From contig JAYKYS010000008.1 of the NCBI GenBank assembly GCA_036924285.1, positions 15,299,001-15,363,000 of the forward strand: a stretch of DNA of 64,000 nucleotides, written 5' to 3'. The notes beneath the pieces were generated by a model. It was not told the origin of the DNA, did not search any database, and saw only the letters and a list, made by a program, of their open reading frames with translations. Made by a program: the position numbers and the translations under genes. Position 1 is the first letter of the stretch; each line of letters opens with the position of its first letter. Source of the stretch: Asterella californica. Its lineage: Eukaryota > Streptophyta > Marchantiopsida > Marchantiales > Aytoniaceae. Below, piece by piece: positions 32,267 through 42,809 of this stretch.

Positions 32267-32584
32267 ATGGGGAATCCAGTTCGAATGACGAGGTGGAAGA
32301 AGAGACGTTTAGGAGTTCGAACAGAGACGGAGAAGCCCAAGTTAAGTATAGATGAGTTACGAACACGCATCTATAGCACTTGGGGTGCCCTCTTTACTCT
32401 ATACGAAGAAGCTTCCGCGACAATTGACACAGATTTGAAGAAAGTCGAGTTTAAAGCATCATTCACTATGGAGGCCACGAATGCTCCTGGTGAAATAGAG
32501 TTGGATCCTTACAAGAGTGAGTTCAAGATGTCTGTTGTGATGAGTACAAACGAGGGTGAGGAGGATCATATCTTTGATAGTTAA
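32267..32584 (+). CDS. First leader ORF (105 aa) of E3
   Basis: ATG-initiated ORF (MGNPVRMTRWKKRR...EEDHIFDS), with a basic start, a central Trp/Leu-rich helix-like segment and an acidic end. It differs from E1 by a single residue (Asp for Gly near residue 54). No recognised family. It is the first ORF on the presumed genomic RNA, after an 865-base leader between the primer site and its ATG. Confidence 0.65.
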   Translation: MGNPVRMTRWKKRRLGVRTETEKPKLSIDELRTRIYSTWGALFTLYEEASATIDTDLKKVEFKASFTMEATNAPGEIELDPYKSEFKMSVVMSTNEGEEDHIFDS

Positions 32585-32722
32585 TATTAGATTAGATTTT
32601 ATTTCGTGTATCGCATGTATAATGCACGATTTCTAATATAAAGCTCGGAAGAGTTAAGAAAGTAATGTAGAATTATTTTCCTCTATGATATTTTGTCCAC
32701 TTAATGGTTGAGAAGGTGCAAC

Positions 32723-33199
32723 ATGAGTGGAAATTCAAAAGATTGGAAAGTTAGACTTAGAAACCTTCCTCAAGGTTTAGATGTCATAGTAAGTGTCGGA
32801 GAAAGTTCGAGAGAGATTATCGTCGAGTTTGAAAACCCTAGTACTAAACCTCAAGTAGAATCACCGAGGAGAAGAGTAGAAACCGACTTGTGGTGTTATT
32901 TCTGTAGAGGGTTGGGACACAAAGTAGTGAATTGTCCAACTAGAATCAGAACCGAGAGAGCTAAAGGGAAGCGGGAGTTTACTGATTTGAGTCTTCGAGT
33001 GGGTCCATCGTCACCAGCGCCAATTCATCTTCTAGGCGAAGATCCTTGTCCAAGTTGTGGAGTGGGTGATCTATCAAGAGGACACAAGTGCGTCGATGTG
33101 GCCGCCCTACTTACGTCCGTAGTCGAGAAGTTGGACGAGACTCAAAGAGCTGAGACGGAGAAGTTGTCGACTTCAAAGGAGGACTCGGCTGAGTTGTGA
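32723..33199 (+). CDS. Zinc-knuckle leader protein (158 aa) of E3
   Basis: ATG at 32723. Zinc knuckle CYFCRGLGHKVVNC lies near residues 68-81, followed by a basic region, and a CPSCGVGDLSRGHKC cluster near residues 118-132. The last codons read into the TGATG overlap with the next ORF. It probably binds nucleic acid. It is separate from the Gag zinc knuckle in the polyprotein, so the family encodes two knuckle proteins. Confidence 0.75.
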   Translation: MSGNSKDWKVRLRNLPQGLDVIVSVGESSREIIVEFENPSTKPQVESPRRRVETDLWCYFCRGLGHKVVNCPTRIRTERAKGKREFTDLSLRVGPSSPAPIHLLGEDPCPSCGVGDLSRGHKCVDVAALLTSVVEKLDETQRAETEKLSTSKEDSAEL

Positions 33200-33363
33200 T
33201 GGAGATCGTCATTCGGATGGTGGAGAAGGCGGTGATGCGACTCAGACTCATGATTACCTTGGGGGAAGAGATGGCACAAGAGGTGTTGTTACAACCATTT
33301 CCTTTCATTTTACCTATGGTAGATTATTCGCGAATGGAATTGGTGATGTTCGTACTCTTTTAG
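33199..33363 (+). CDS. Small 54-codon leader ORF of E3
   Basis: The ATG shares its A with the preceding TGA (TGATG at 33197-33201) and the ORF ends at TAG 33361-33363. The peptide is Met/Leu/Val-rich, begins MEIVIRMVEK and could form an amphipathic or membrane-associating helix. Unknown function. Confidence 0.4.
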   Translation: MEIVIRMVEKAVMRLRLMITLGEEMAQEVLLQPFPFILPMVDYSRMELVMFVLF

Positions 33364-33412
33364 CGAGTAGTTATTGCACGACGATTAGAAGAGTAGAAAG
33401 AGTAGTTACAAG

Positions 33413-36400
33413 ATGGGAAAGCTACCCGTGTTTCATGGGAAGGACAATGAAGATGTAGAACCGTTTGTTCGAGACTTCAAAAGGGGTTGCATCGGAAACA
33501 ACGTGAGAAGGAAGGAAGAATGGGTGTTGTTACTGCCAGAGTTTTTAGAAGATTTTGCTCTTACGTGGTATGAAGACCGAGTGAAGAGCCAGACACCTGG
33601 TGCAGTTGAGGACACATGGGAGACGTTGAGTAATGCACTCATCGAAGAATTTCTTCCAGAAGAGAGTTATGAGAAGCTCATGGTGGAGCTTACTCATTTG
33701 AAGCAACGTGACGACGAGAAAGTTCGGCAATATGCCGAAAGGGTGGATAAGTTGGAGCAACGGTTTCGGACGGTCCTACGGAAGAGTGGAGACAATGTGG
33801 AACTAACGATGGCGGGGATTGGAGCAGTGCTGACCAAGAACTTGGTGGGAGGGTTGAGACCTTCAATTCGAACCCAAGTGAGGTACGAGAAGCCAGCAAC
33901 CAAAGCGGAGGCCATCAAGATAGCGACAAATATGGAAGAGAGTTTGGATGAAGGAGATATCATCCAACCTCATCATGCTGCTCTGGTGTCAACTCCGACT
34001 CCTGGTGTAGCCACAACGATCGCACCTGCACCATCACAATTGGTGATTGCTTCAACGTCAGCTCCTACTCCAACGGTGGTGCCAAGACCGTTTGTCCCAA
34101 CAACGATGTCTACTGCCACCTCTGATTTTCATGCCGAGCTGAAGAGCATCACTGACACTCTTGCGGATCTCAAGATAAATGTGGTGCAGTTACGAGAATG
34201 GAGGAACAAAGGTGGAGGAGGAGGTCAAAGAGGTTACGACAACAATCCCAACCGAGGAAATCAAGGTAACTTTGGAGGCAACCAAGGTAACTTTGGAGGA
34301 ATCACTTGTTGGACGTGTGGAGGTTCTCATTTCCAGCGAAATTGTCCTAACAACGGAGCAAGAGGTGCCGAAGCTGTCAGAATGAATGTGGGTGGAGGAA
34401 ATCCATCACAAGGACGAGACAAAGGGGTGGCTACTATCGATGTCGTGCGAGATCCCATCTACGAGAAAGGAGAGAGTTCAAACTCTTCTCATGCACCGGT
34501 GGAGCTTTTAGCTCAAGAAAGAAAAAGAACTCGATTTTCTGATGAACCGGTTTTCATGGAGGAGTCAGCAAGTAGAAGTACTCGTTCGAGTAATGTTTCG
34601 AGTACACCAAGGGAGCCAAGAAGGAAGCTGGGGATGGCGGATTTCACCATTTCATCTTCCCAAGCGGGATATGATGTGGTTGAAGATGTGGGTGCTCAGA
34701 AAGCCAACATCACTGTTGGACAACTGATCGCACTTAATCCCAGCTTACGAAGGGAACTCAGAGGAGGACTGAGTTCTAAGAGAAGCAAGAAGAAGAAACC
34801 CAAGAGCAAGACATCAAAGTCAGTGGGAGTTGGTGTGGTGGATGTGCATGCTTCAGAGGTATGCACTAGGGCTTCAAAGATTGAAGTCCGATTGAATGGT
34901 CACTACGTCTCTGACGTATTGGTGGATGGAGGGTCGGCTGTAAACGCCATATCGGAGAGGTTGATGAAGAAGTTGGGAATGGAACCAACTCGCCCGGCTA
35001 GCATTGTCGTGGGGATGGCTAACAAGCAACGGGTAAGACCTCTTGGTGTGTTAGAGAAGGTGGTCGTGTCTGTGATGGGAGTTCAAACATTGATGTCCTT
35101 TCAAGTGTTAAAGGACTCTAGTTATGATTTGCTCCTAGGTAGGCCTTGGTTGAGAGCTGTGCGCACCACGGATAGGTGGCACAAGGGATACTTACGAATT
35201 GGGCCTAGAGATCATAGAGTGATAGTACCTCTCTCGGGTGTTGGAGTTGTGACTTCTGACTCTGATAGACCCACTAGTGACTACTGGGAATCTGATACGG
35301 AGGACGATCAGAGTGTCTCAGAAGTAGATACCGGAGATTCTTACGATCAAGAATCCTCGTCTGAGGACGAAGGATTTGGTCGAGATGAATCATTACATCA
35401 GCTTAGTGCTATTGACTTGTTGCCTCGACCAGCAGTGGAGAAAGATCCAGACAAAAAAGAGTTGAGTGAGGCAGAGATTGTGAGAAGACTCTCTACCCTG
35501 AAGTTTGGTATCAATGTCACTCAAGAGGAGAAAAGTAGATTCCTAGATATATTTCGAAAATATATCCATGTGTTTGCTTTCAGCTACAAGGATTTGAAGG
35601 AGGTGACTCTAGAGACTCATCGGATCGAATTGGAGGAGAACGCAAGACCAATTCGACAGAAGCAGAGAAGAGTCAATCCTACAACGGCAATGATGGTTAA
35701 GGAGGAGATAGACAAGTTGAAGGAGGCGAGTTTCATCTATGAGGTGGAGAACTCAGAATGGGTTTCACCCATTGTGATTGTCAAGAAGAAGAATGGTAAG
35801 CTGCGAGTGTGCATAGACTATAAGAAGTTGAATGCAGTTACCAAGAAGGATTATTATCCTCTACCATTTATAGATGAGATTTTGGAGGAAGTTGCTGGTC
35901 ATGAATGGTACAGCTTTGGTGATGGTTATAGTGGGTATAACCAGATCAAGATAGCACAGGAGTACCAACAGTTGACTACTTTCACTACTCCTTGGGGAAC
36001 ATTTGCATTTCGGGTGATGCCATTCGGATTGTGTAATGCTCCGGCCACGTTTCAAAGGTTCATGAACAAGGTGTTTGAACCATTCATAGGGAAGTTTGTT
36101 CGGGATTTCATTGACGATTTCTGTGTGTACGGACGAAAGGAGGACCACTTTGATCATGTGATCAAAGTTTTGCAGCGGTTGGAGCAAGCCAACGCTTCTC
36201 TAAATCCAGAGAAGTGCATCTTTGGCTGCGAAGAAGGTCTGCTGTTAGGGCACATCATTTCCAAGAATGGGATTGCGGTAGATCCTGAGAAGGTGAAGAA
36301 GATTGTGGATCTTCCATTTCCGATCAACTTGACAAAGTTGAGGCAGTTTCTTGGCATGGTTGGATATTATCGTAGGTTTGTCTTTTCCTTCTCAAACAAA

Positions 36401-38299
36401 GCAATAGCTTTGACTATGTACATGAAGAAGGGAGTTGATTTTGACTTGATAGTGCATGATCAGAAGGCAAAGGAAGCATTTGAGGAGCTGAAAAAGGCAT
36501 TAGTGACAGCTCCTATACTTGCTAAACCTGAGTGGAGTAAAGCATTTATTCTGTATACGGATGCCTCCAATGTAGCAATCGGATGTACATTAAGTCAGTT
36601 AGATGGAGATGGGCATGATCATCCTATAGCTTATGCTAGTAGGCAGATGGTTCCAGCGGAGAAGAATTACTCCGTGACTGAACGAGAAGGATTAGCGGTG
36701 ATCTTTGGATTGAAGAAATTTCGACATTACTTGCTAGGAGGGAAATTTTCCATAGTCACAGATCACAAGGCTTTAAAGTATATCTTTAATAAGCCTAATG
36801 CCGAAGGTCGTATTGCTCGTTGGAAGATCCTTCTAACAGAATACGATTATGTGATCGAAGATAGACCAGGGAAGAAGCATGCGAATGCTGATCTTTTGTC
36901 AAGGGCTTATGATGATGAGGGAGAAGAACCGTTTGATGATTCATTTCCAGACGAGCATCTGATGACCATCACAAGCATCGAGGAGATACCGGACGAGTAC
37001 AAGGAAATCTGGAGTTTCCTTGTAGATGGCTCTTTTCCAGAAGGTATGCATACCCGAGAACGTAACGCGTTGATCAAGAGATGCAAACCTTACACCATGG
37101 TAGAGGGAATTCTGTTTCATCAAGGAGCAGATGGGTTACTAAGGAGAGCAGTTGGTCAGAAGGAGGCATTCAAGCTAATGCACGAGTTTCACGACGGAAC
37201 TGTTTGCGGAGGTCACTTTGCTGGTAAGATAACAGCCTTCAAGATTTTGGATGCGGGTTACCACTGGAGAGGGATTTTCCAAGAGTGTTTAGACTATTGC
37301 AAAACTTGCGACGTATGTCAAGCATTTGCTCTGAAGTCTACTAGAACACCTCCGTTAAGATCAATTCCCGTGTTAGGACCATTTGAGAAGTGGGGTATTG
37401 ATTTTGTAGGTCCTCTTAATAAGACACCTCGAGGCAATAGATACATTGTAGTCGCCACTGACTATTGTACCAAGTGGGTAGAGGCTAGACCTTTGAGAGA
37501 GACCAATGAAACAGAAGTCGGTAGATTCTTATGGGAGAGGATCATCACAAGATTTGGATGTCCGTTAGAGTTGGTCTCAGATAGAGGAGGAGAGTTTGTA
37601 GGGAGCATGACTACTGCTATGCTACAACACTTTTCTATCAAGCCACGAGTAACGACCTCATACAAACCAAATGCTAATGGTCTTGCGGAGAAGACCAATC
37701 TTACACTTTGTATGATGCTCGCCAAAGATGCTGGTGTTGAGACTGCGAAACATACTTGGGATAAGAGGCTACATGCTATCTTATGGGAGTATCGAACGAC
37801 AACAAAGACTTCTACTGGGTACTCCCCATTTCGATTGGTTTATGGAGTGGAGTCCAAGTTGCCGATCCAATTCGAATTGGATACTTTTCAAACTATTCAA
37901 CGAAAGTTGAAGAGGTCGAGAGGAGAAGACGTGGTCAGATCAAGAAGGGAGCAACTCATGGAGTTGGAAGAGACCCGAGCGGTAGCAATGATCCGGATGG
38001 AACGAGCTCAGGCGTATCAAAAGAAGAGTTACGACAAACGGTTGGGCAAGAGGGAGGTAAAACCTTTTCAAGTCGGAGATTGGGTTATGTTGTATGATGC
38101 TATCAGATTCAAGAGGGCTAGGAAGAAGTTTCTTCCGAGATATTTTGGTCCTTTTGTTGTAGATAAGGTGTGGAGCAACTTCACATATGACCTTCAGGAG
38201 CTGGGAGGAAGGAGATTCGATCGGGTCAACCATGACAAGTTGAAGTTGTTTCATCGACGGAAGTTCTCTCTTCACTCCGAGGACGGAGCGAAAATTTAG
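33413..38299 (+). CDS. Gag-Pol polyprotein of E3 (intact)
   Basis: 1628-codon ORF from ATG in TTACAAGATGG. Domains in order: Gag core (1-160), Pro/Thr-rich linker, Gly/Asn-rich repeats GNQGNFGG just before the zinc knuckle at about 299-311, basic KKKKPKSK stretch (about 459), protease VDGGS (about 504), acidic spacer (about 615-660), RT with VSPIVIVKKKNGKLRVCIDY and FIDD, RNase H, integrase with zinc region and D, D-x35-E core, and a C-terminal GPF module. Gag and Pol share one frame with no visible frameshift or stop between them, so Gag-to-Pol ratio control is not evident. The protein makes the particle, copies the RNA and integrates the DNA. It is the best reference copy for the family in this window. 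Confidence 0.97.
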   Translation: MGKLPVFHGKDNEDVEPFVRDFKRGCIGNNVRRKEEWVLLLPEFLEDFALTWYEDRVKSQTPGAVEDTWETLSNALIEEFLPEESYEKLMVELTHLKQRDDEKVRQYAERVDKLEQRFRTVLRKSGDNVELTMAGIGAVLTKNLVGGLRPSIRTQVRYEKPATKAEAIKIATNMEESLDEGDIIQPHHAALVSTPTPGVATTIAPAPSQLVIASTSAPTPTVVPRPFVPTTMSTATSDFHAELKSITDTLADLKINVVQLREWRNKGGGGGQRGYDNNPNRGNQGNFGGNQGNFGGITCWTCGGSHFQRNCPNNGARGAEAVRMNVGGGNPSQGRDKGVATIDVVRDPIYEKGESSNSSHAPVELLAQERKRTRFSDEPVFMEESASRSTRSSNVSSTPREPRRKLGMADFTISSSQAGYDVVEDVGAQKANITVGQLIALNPSLRRELRGGLSSKRSKKKKPKSKTSKSVGVGVVDVHASEVCTRASKIEVRLNGHYVSDVLVDGGSAVNAISERLMKKLGMEPTRPASIVVGMANKQRVRPLGVLEKVVVSVMGVQTLMSFQVLKDSSYDLLLGRPWLRAVRTTDRWHKGYLRIGPRDHRVIVPLSGVGVVTSDSDRPTSDYWESDTEDDQSVSEVDTGDSYDQESSSEDEGFGRDESLHQLSAIDLLPRPAVEKDPDKKELSEAEIVRRLSTLKFGINVTQEEKSRFLDIFRKYIHVFAFSYKDLKEVTLETHRIELEENARPIRQKQRRVNPTTAMMVKEEIDKLKEASFIYEVENSEWVSPIVIVKKKNGKLRVCIDYKKLNAVTKKDYYPLPFIDEILEEVAGHEWYSFGDGYSGYNQIKIAQEYQQLTTFTTPWGTFAFRVMPFGLCNAPATFQRFMNKVFEPFIGKFVRDFIDDFCVYGRKEDHFDHVIKVLQRLEQANASLNPEKCIFGCEEGLLLGHIISKNGIAVDPEKVKKIVDLPFPINLTKLRQFLGMVGYYRRFVFSFSNKAIALTMYMKKGVDFDLIVHDQKAKEAFEELKKALVTAPILAKPEWSKAFILYTDASNVAIGCTLSQLDGDGHDHPIAYASRQMVPAEKNYSVTEREGLAVIFGLKKFRHYLLGGKFSIVTDHKALKYIFNKPNAEGRIARWKILLTEYDYVIEDRPGKKHANADLLSRAYDDEGEEPFDDSFPDEHLMTITSIEEIPDEYKEIWSFLVDGSFPEGMHTRERNALIKRCKPYTMVEGILFHQGADGLLRRAVGQKEAFKLMHEFHDGTVCGGHFAGKITAFKILDAGYHWRGIFQECLDYCKTCDVCQAFALKSTRTPPLRSIPVLGPFEKWGIDFVGPLNKTPRGNRYIVVATDYCTKWVEARPLRETNETEVGRFLWERIITRFGCPLELVSDRGGEFVGSMTTAMLQHFSIKPRVTTSYKPNANGLAEKTNLTLCMMLAKDAGVETAKHTWDKRLHAILWEYRTTTKTSTGYSPFRLVYGVESKLPIQFELDTFQTIQRKLKRSRGEDVVRSRREQLMELEETRAVAMIRMERAQAYQKKSYDKRLGKREVKPFQVGDWVMLYDAIRFKRARKKFLPRYFGPFVVDKVWSNFTYDLQELGGRRFDRVNHDKLKLFHRRKFSLHSEDGAKI

Positions 38300-38312
38300 T
38301 CCGGGGGTAAAA
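38300..38312 (+). other. Polypurine tract of E3
   Basis: TCCGGGGGTAAAA between the gag-pol stop codon and the 3' LTR. Confidence 0.75.
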
Positions 38313-39228
38313 TGTAACGACCTATGTTACACATAGGAAGTTTATCTATTAGTAAGGTGTTTAGTTCTAACTAAGTGTTGAGAATGTTTATTTGCTGCCA
38401 AAGTACTTTTAGGAGATATCAAGTTAGTCATGACTAGCTAAAAGTTAGTTATGGTTAAACTTAGCTGTACTTTTGGCAGAATTCAGATATTTGCTAAAGA
38501 GTGAGCACTACTATCTTGTCATCTTGTCTAAAAGGTAGAAAGGGGGTGGAAAGTATCCCTTATCTCCTTTTTGACTTGATATTAGTGGTTGGATTAAAGT
38601 TGTGGACTTTGTGGGCATTAAAAACAAGAAGAGATTCCACATGTTTCCTTTTTAGTGGGTCCTAGTGTAGAGGGGGGGTGGAAATTCGAGATTCCTTGAG
38701 AATATTCCAGAATCCTTCTAGAAGTTGTTGACTTTGAAGGAATAAGCCCATGTGAAAAGGTAAAAAGCCCATGTGATCAATGCTTTTACCTTAAGTAATA
38801 TCTTAGTAAAACCCGGTAAAAGTAGTTACGGCTGAGTTACCGGAGGGTACCAAAGTAAAAACCTAGAATGTATAAATAGAGGAGTAGAGAAGAGCTCCTC
38901 ATCCTTGTTTTCACATCGTCGTAATGACAACTTGAGTAATATAGAGAGTGTGGGATATTTTTAGCATGTGAGAACTTGAGAGACGTCGTTAGAATGGAGG
39001 ATTTTAGTGGATGAGATTATGGAGATTTTAGTTGATAAGTTTGTGGGTGTATGAATGAGAGTGAACTTAGCATTTTTCCCTTCAAGATTCATGGTGTGCT
39101 TCCATCAAAGCCATCAGAGGTGACCCCTGAGTGAGAGACAGGCCCGACAGTTGCAGATTCGTGGATGACGATCGTGGAGGTTGAGAGATCGGGGGGTAGT
39201 TGATCGTTAGGACCGCGGAGGGTTTACA
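38313..39228 (+). repeat. 3' LTR of E3
   Basis: 916 bp, seemingly identical to 30464-31379. It is followed by the GACC target duplication. Confidence 0.96.
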
Positions 39229-39432
39229 GACCTAAGGAGGTAAGTATGAAAACGGATCGAAACATAAGTCTAAGACGTCGAGATGCGAGATCGAGACGTG
39301 GGTCCGAACCATAGGGTCCAAGTCTGGCGCTGGACCACCGTTTCTCGGAAAAATACTAAGTGTTGGAGCGCCAATGACGTTTTGTGTCGTGGACGGAGTT
39401 GCACGTAAGATCTTGAGGCAAGTAAGGTCTCA

Positions 39433-39461
39433 TTGGAAAGGTCTCGGCAAGAGCTTTCCAA
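39433..39461. repeat. TTGGAAAG...CTTTCCAA hairpin, copy 1
   Basis: 8-bp perfect stem around a 13-base loop containing GTCTCGGCAAGAG. Confidence 0.75.
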
Positions 39462-39577
39462 TTATATGTAGAACTCCTAGAAGTGAACTCGATGAGAATT
39501 ATGACCGATCTCATGATCGAGTTGTGATATAATTTTCAGAGACTAAAGAGGAGGGCGGGGCCGCCGATCCCCAGAAG

Positions 39578-39584
39578 TATATAT
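39578..39584 (+). promoter_or_regulatory. TATA-like element near a GC-rich box
   Basis: TATATAT preceded by GGGCGGGGCCGCC about 25 bases upstream. It could be the promoter of an LTR or another repeat split by E3. No ORF follows. Confidence 0.3.
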
Positions 39585-41959
39585 GAGGGGGACTCTATGC
39601 TTGGGTGGACCAGGAACTACAAAAAAGAGAGTGTTAGATATACATAGAGATTCTCAATTTGAGTTTGTATCTCGTGAACAAAAGAGATGCAAGTCATGAA
39701 TTAAAGTAGTACTTCGGTAAACCGTCTAAGGAAAATAAAAACATAAAGATATTCTTGATAAAACTAATATAATTGTGATATTATTCTATTAAACATCAAC
39801 ACATATGCATAAAGAATTTAATCATATAAAGATATTAAGTTTGTTACTCTTAACCACAAGAGAATACAAAAGATAAGTTGAGAACTAACTATACTATTGT
39901 TGCAAACTTCTGATGAGTTAAAAAGATCATGTTATTGTCATCTAAGCTAACACTGGTGTGACTAGTTTCTCTTAATTGCTAACATAAGTATGATTGACAA
40001 ATGAAACATAATAACGTATGGAACTCTGTTGAATAAATACTATCTATATCTAGTAGCTGGACTTTATCAATCATCTTAGATATCTCCAAATAAAATAAAA
40101 AATGTTACGTAAGTTAGAAAAACAAGAATATAAATTAAATTGTACTTTAGTCAGTAATACTTGATAATTACTGATCTACTTAAATGAAATTAGGAAACCA
40201 AATTTTCATCAAGTACTCTCTGATAAAATACCAAAGAAAGATGTAATCAGATACATGAAGAAAGTTGTGCAGAAGATATCTTTTGGAGAAGTTTGAATAT
40301 TTTTTGGTACAAAGAATAGAGAGATGGTCTACAACTGATCGATATCTCGAAATTGCAACTTCATTTGTTTTAGATATTGAATAAACATCCATATAATAAA
40401 TGAAAAAATCAAGAAGATTTAATTTCCAAAACAAGAAAAAATAAGTTGACTAGAACAAATAGTATCGTGGTTGTTCACCATCATAGAATACACAATACTT
40501 GAGGCATCTACCCAATTGTTAATTATGTTTCACTTCAAAGCATCTTACCTCAAGTATGAAAATAACAAACGCTTACCTATTGTCACTGTGTTCTTCTACT
40601 TGGTACAAAAGTGAAGACTAATTACATGAGATATTTGTGAGCTAGTGATACCCCATGGATACCCTTCCGCATATTTTGTAAACGTCATGGCGCGTGTTGT
40701 CTGCAGATTACAGACGACTGAAGTCTTTGAATAAACTAATGGTACGAAAATATACGTGTAGTAGTGTTCTGCGTGCAAGATGTATTCGAAAATATGCAAG
40801 GTATCTAGCTATGAAAATATGTAAGATAGAGAAACACGAACAACACCTAAAGAGTGTAAACTTCTAACCAAAGACCTTAAGTATGTCATCCTTTTAGTTT
40901 TGTCAGTAATTCACAGAATTTATAACGAAACTCAACAATGTGTTTCTACAGATGTGTCTTAACCCTGATCTAATGCCACCACATCATATCCGTCAAAAAA
41001 TTCCAATCCAATGGTATCCTACATGTCTCTTATGAACTTCTGTGAAAGAAGTTATGTCACTTATAAGCTAACAGCCTTCAATCTCCAAAAACTCCTTACC
41101 TTATTTACCAAAACTTGAATATGAACAGCTAGGTATCAACGACTGTCAAAAAAGTACCATGTCATTTGAGTGAGTGAATAGATAAGAGCGATCGTTGAAG
41201 CAGAAGGGGTCTAAAAAGCTCTCAATCTAGAGCAGCAACTTCCAAGCTCGAGATTAGACCGTGTACAACCAGCAAGTCAAATTTTGCACGGTTGTTCAAC
41301 ATACTATAGACTACAAATCCTGTAAGATTGAGCAAAAGTTATCACTCAATTTCTGGTCTAGGTCGAAGTAGCCATCTGGGTGTCAGAAATTACTGTAATT
41401 TCTTTAGTAAGAACGTTTTTGTCTATACCTCAATACTCAGAGTAGATCTCAGGCTGAAATTTTGTATGTGTGTTCAGTAAGATCTCTTTTACATGTAGGA
41501 GAAGTTTTGAAGTCTAAACCATCATATGCTTCTTATTCTTGAGTGTTAAAGTTCACCGTCTGACCTTATTACTATTTGTTAGACCTTATTTTCACTTTCT
41601 GAACATATTAGAGGACCCAACAGACCTGTGTAAGTGCTTATAGTGCCAAGTTATAACCTGAAGCCTACCTCTTGAGTAAACAACCACAATCAGAATCCCA
41701 GCTCTTTCCTAGATAGACATAGCATACTCTGACAACTTCTTAAATATCATTCATTGGCATCATTTAAGTCGACGGCGCGACACCTAAATTAATTGTTCAT
41801 CTTACTGTTCCAACGGGATGTCAAAAAGTATTTTTGACCAATGGTATCACCAGAAACTCTTTCCCAATGATGTTTTGCAATGTTCTAGACATCCACAAAT
41901 CAATTTGAAACCCTTGTAGTTCTCAAACCTCAATTTCAAATCGTGCAATTGATGTGACT

Positions 41960-41988
41960 TTGGAAAGGTCTCATCGATCTCTTTCCAA
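41960..41988. repeat. TTGGAAAG...CTTTCCAA hairpin, copy 2
   Basis: Same 8-bp stem, loop GTCTCATCGATCT. It shares GGTCTC with copy 1. Confidence 0.75.
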
Positions 41989-42809
41989 TGTACCAAGCAT
42001 ATACCAAATTGAGTTGCATAGAGAGAACTTTGGCTATTTCAAGGTTTAGATCTCTTCCCTTCTATAAATCTACACGAGATCTTGTCCATATTGCTATTTT
42101 CACTCCAAATGACCCAAAATCCATCGTAAACTTTGTTAGTCTTTTATTGTTCATGCAAAAAGTTCAAGCAGCCTCCCGGTGCTTAATCCAACTTGTAGAC
42201 TGAACTTTAAAACTTCCAACTTTTATATTGTTGAGAAGCAAGGGACTGTGCTTGTCAAGTGTCCTACATGCAAGGTTGTCACGTATGTCCGACTTCCAAG
42301 TGACACATATGCTAAGTGACACCTCTTCCAAATCTGTCATCCTAACCCTAATACCTTGTCATTACCTCAACCCAATCAGCACTTCTTATGTCAACATTCT
42401 GCCTTGTCATACTCAAGGATGTCATGCGAGTTGGTTGACAATGACTCACCTAGATTTCTTTGAAGAGAGATTTGAAAGGTTCAAGTGGCCGTAACTCAAG
42501 CTACGAAAGTTAGTTTGAGTCGAGTTTGATACCATTGAATAGAGTTTCTCAAGGACTTTTCGAGGACACAAGAACACTGGATTCTGAAGAGCAAAGGGGA
42601 AATTAAAAACGTTTGAAGTGTCTAGTGGAATTCCGTCAAAACGCCAAAACTGTATGAATGCTCACTCAGATTTCTGCTTTGGAAGGGGTTGGAGGGCCTA
42701 AATTCATATCTATGCGAGAGCTCGTGCTGATTTTCTGAAGGGAGGGAGTATAGGATTTTTATCAACCACTACCTGCGCTCCACACCTCAATTAGGAGATT
42801 TTTGCATGC

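Larger units (their letters stand above)
30464..39228 (+). mobile_element. Full-length Ty3/gypsy LTR retrotransposon E3
   Basis: 8765-bp plus-strand element, flanked by GACC at 30460-30463 and 39229-39232. It has LTRs of 916 bp each that appear identical, a tRNA-Glu primer site, leader repeats, three small ORFs, intact gag-pol and a polypurine tract. It is colinear with E1 in reverse without any net length difference. All coding frames are open, so it is a candidate autonomous copy. Confidence 0.97.

Noticed and set aside
349..39228. Possibility that E1 and E3 are one element duplicated by assembly error
   Set aside because: Their flanks and target duplications differ (GGCC and GACC) and several residues differ between the ORFs, so they are separate insertions, though read support should still be seen.
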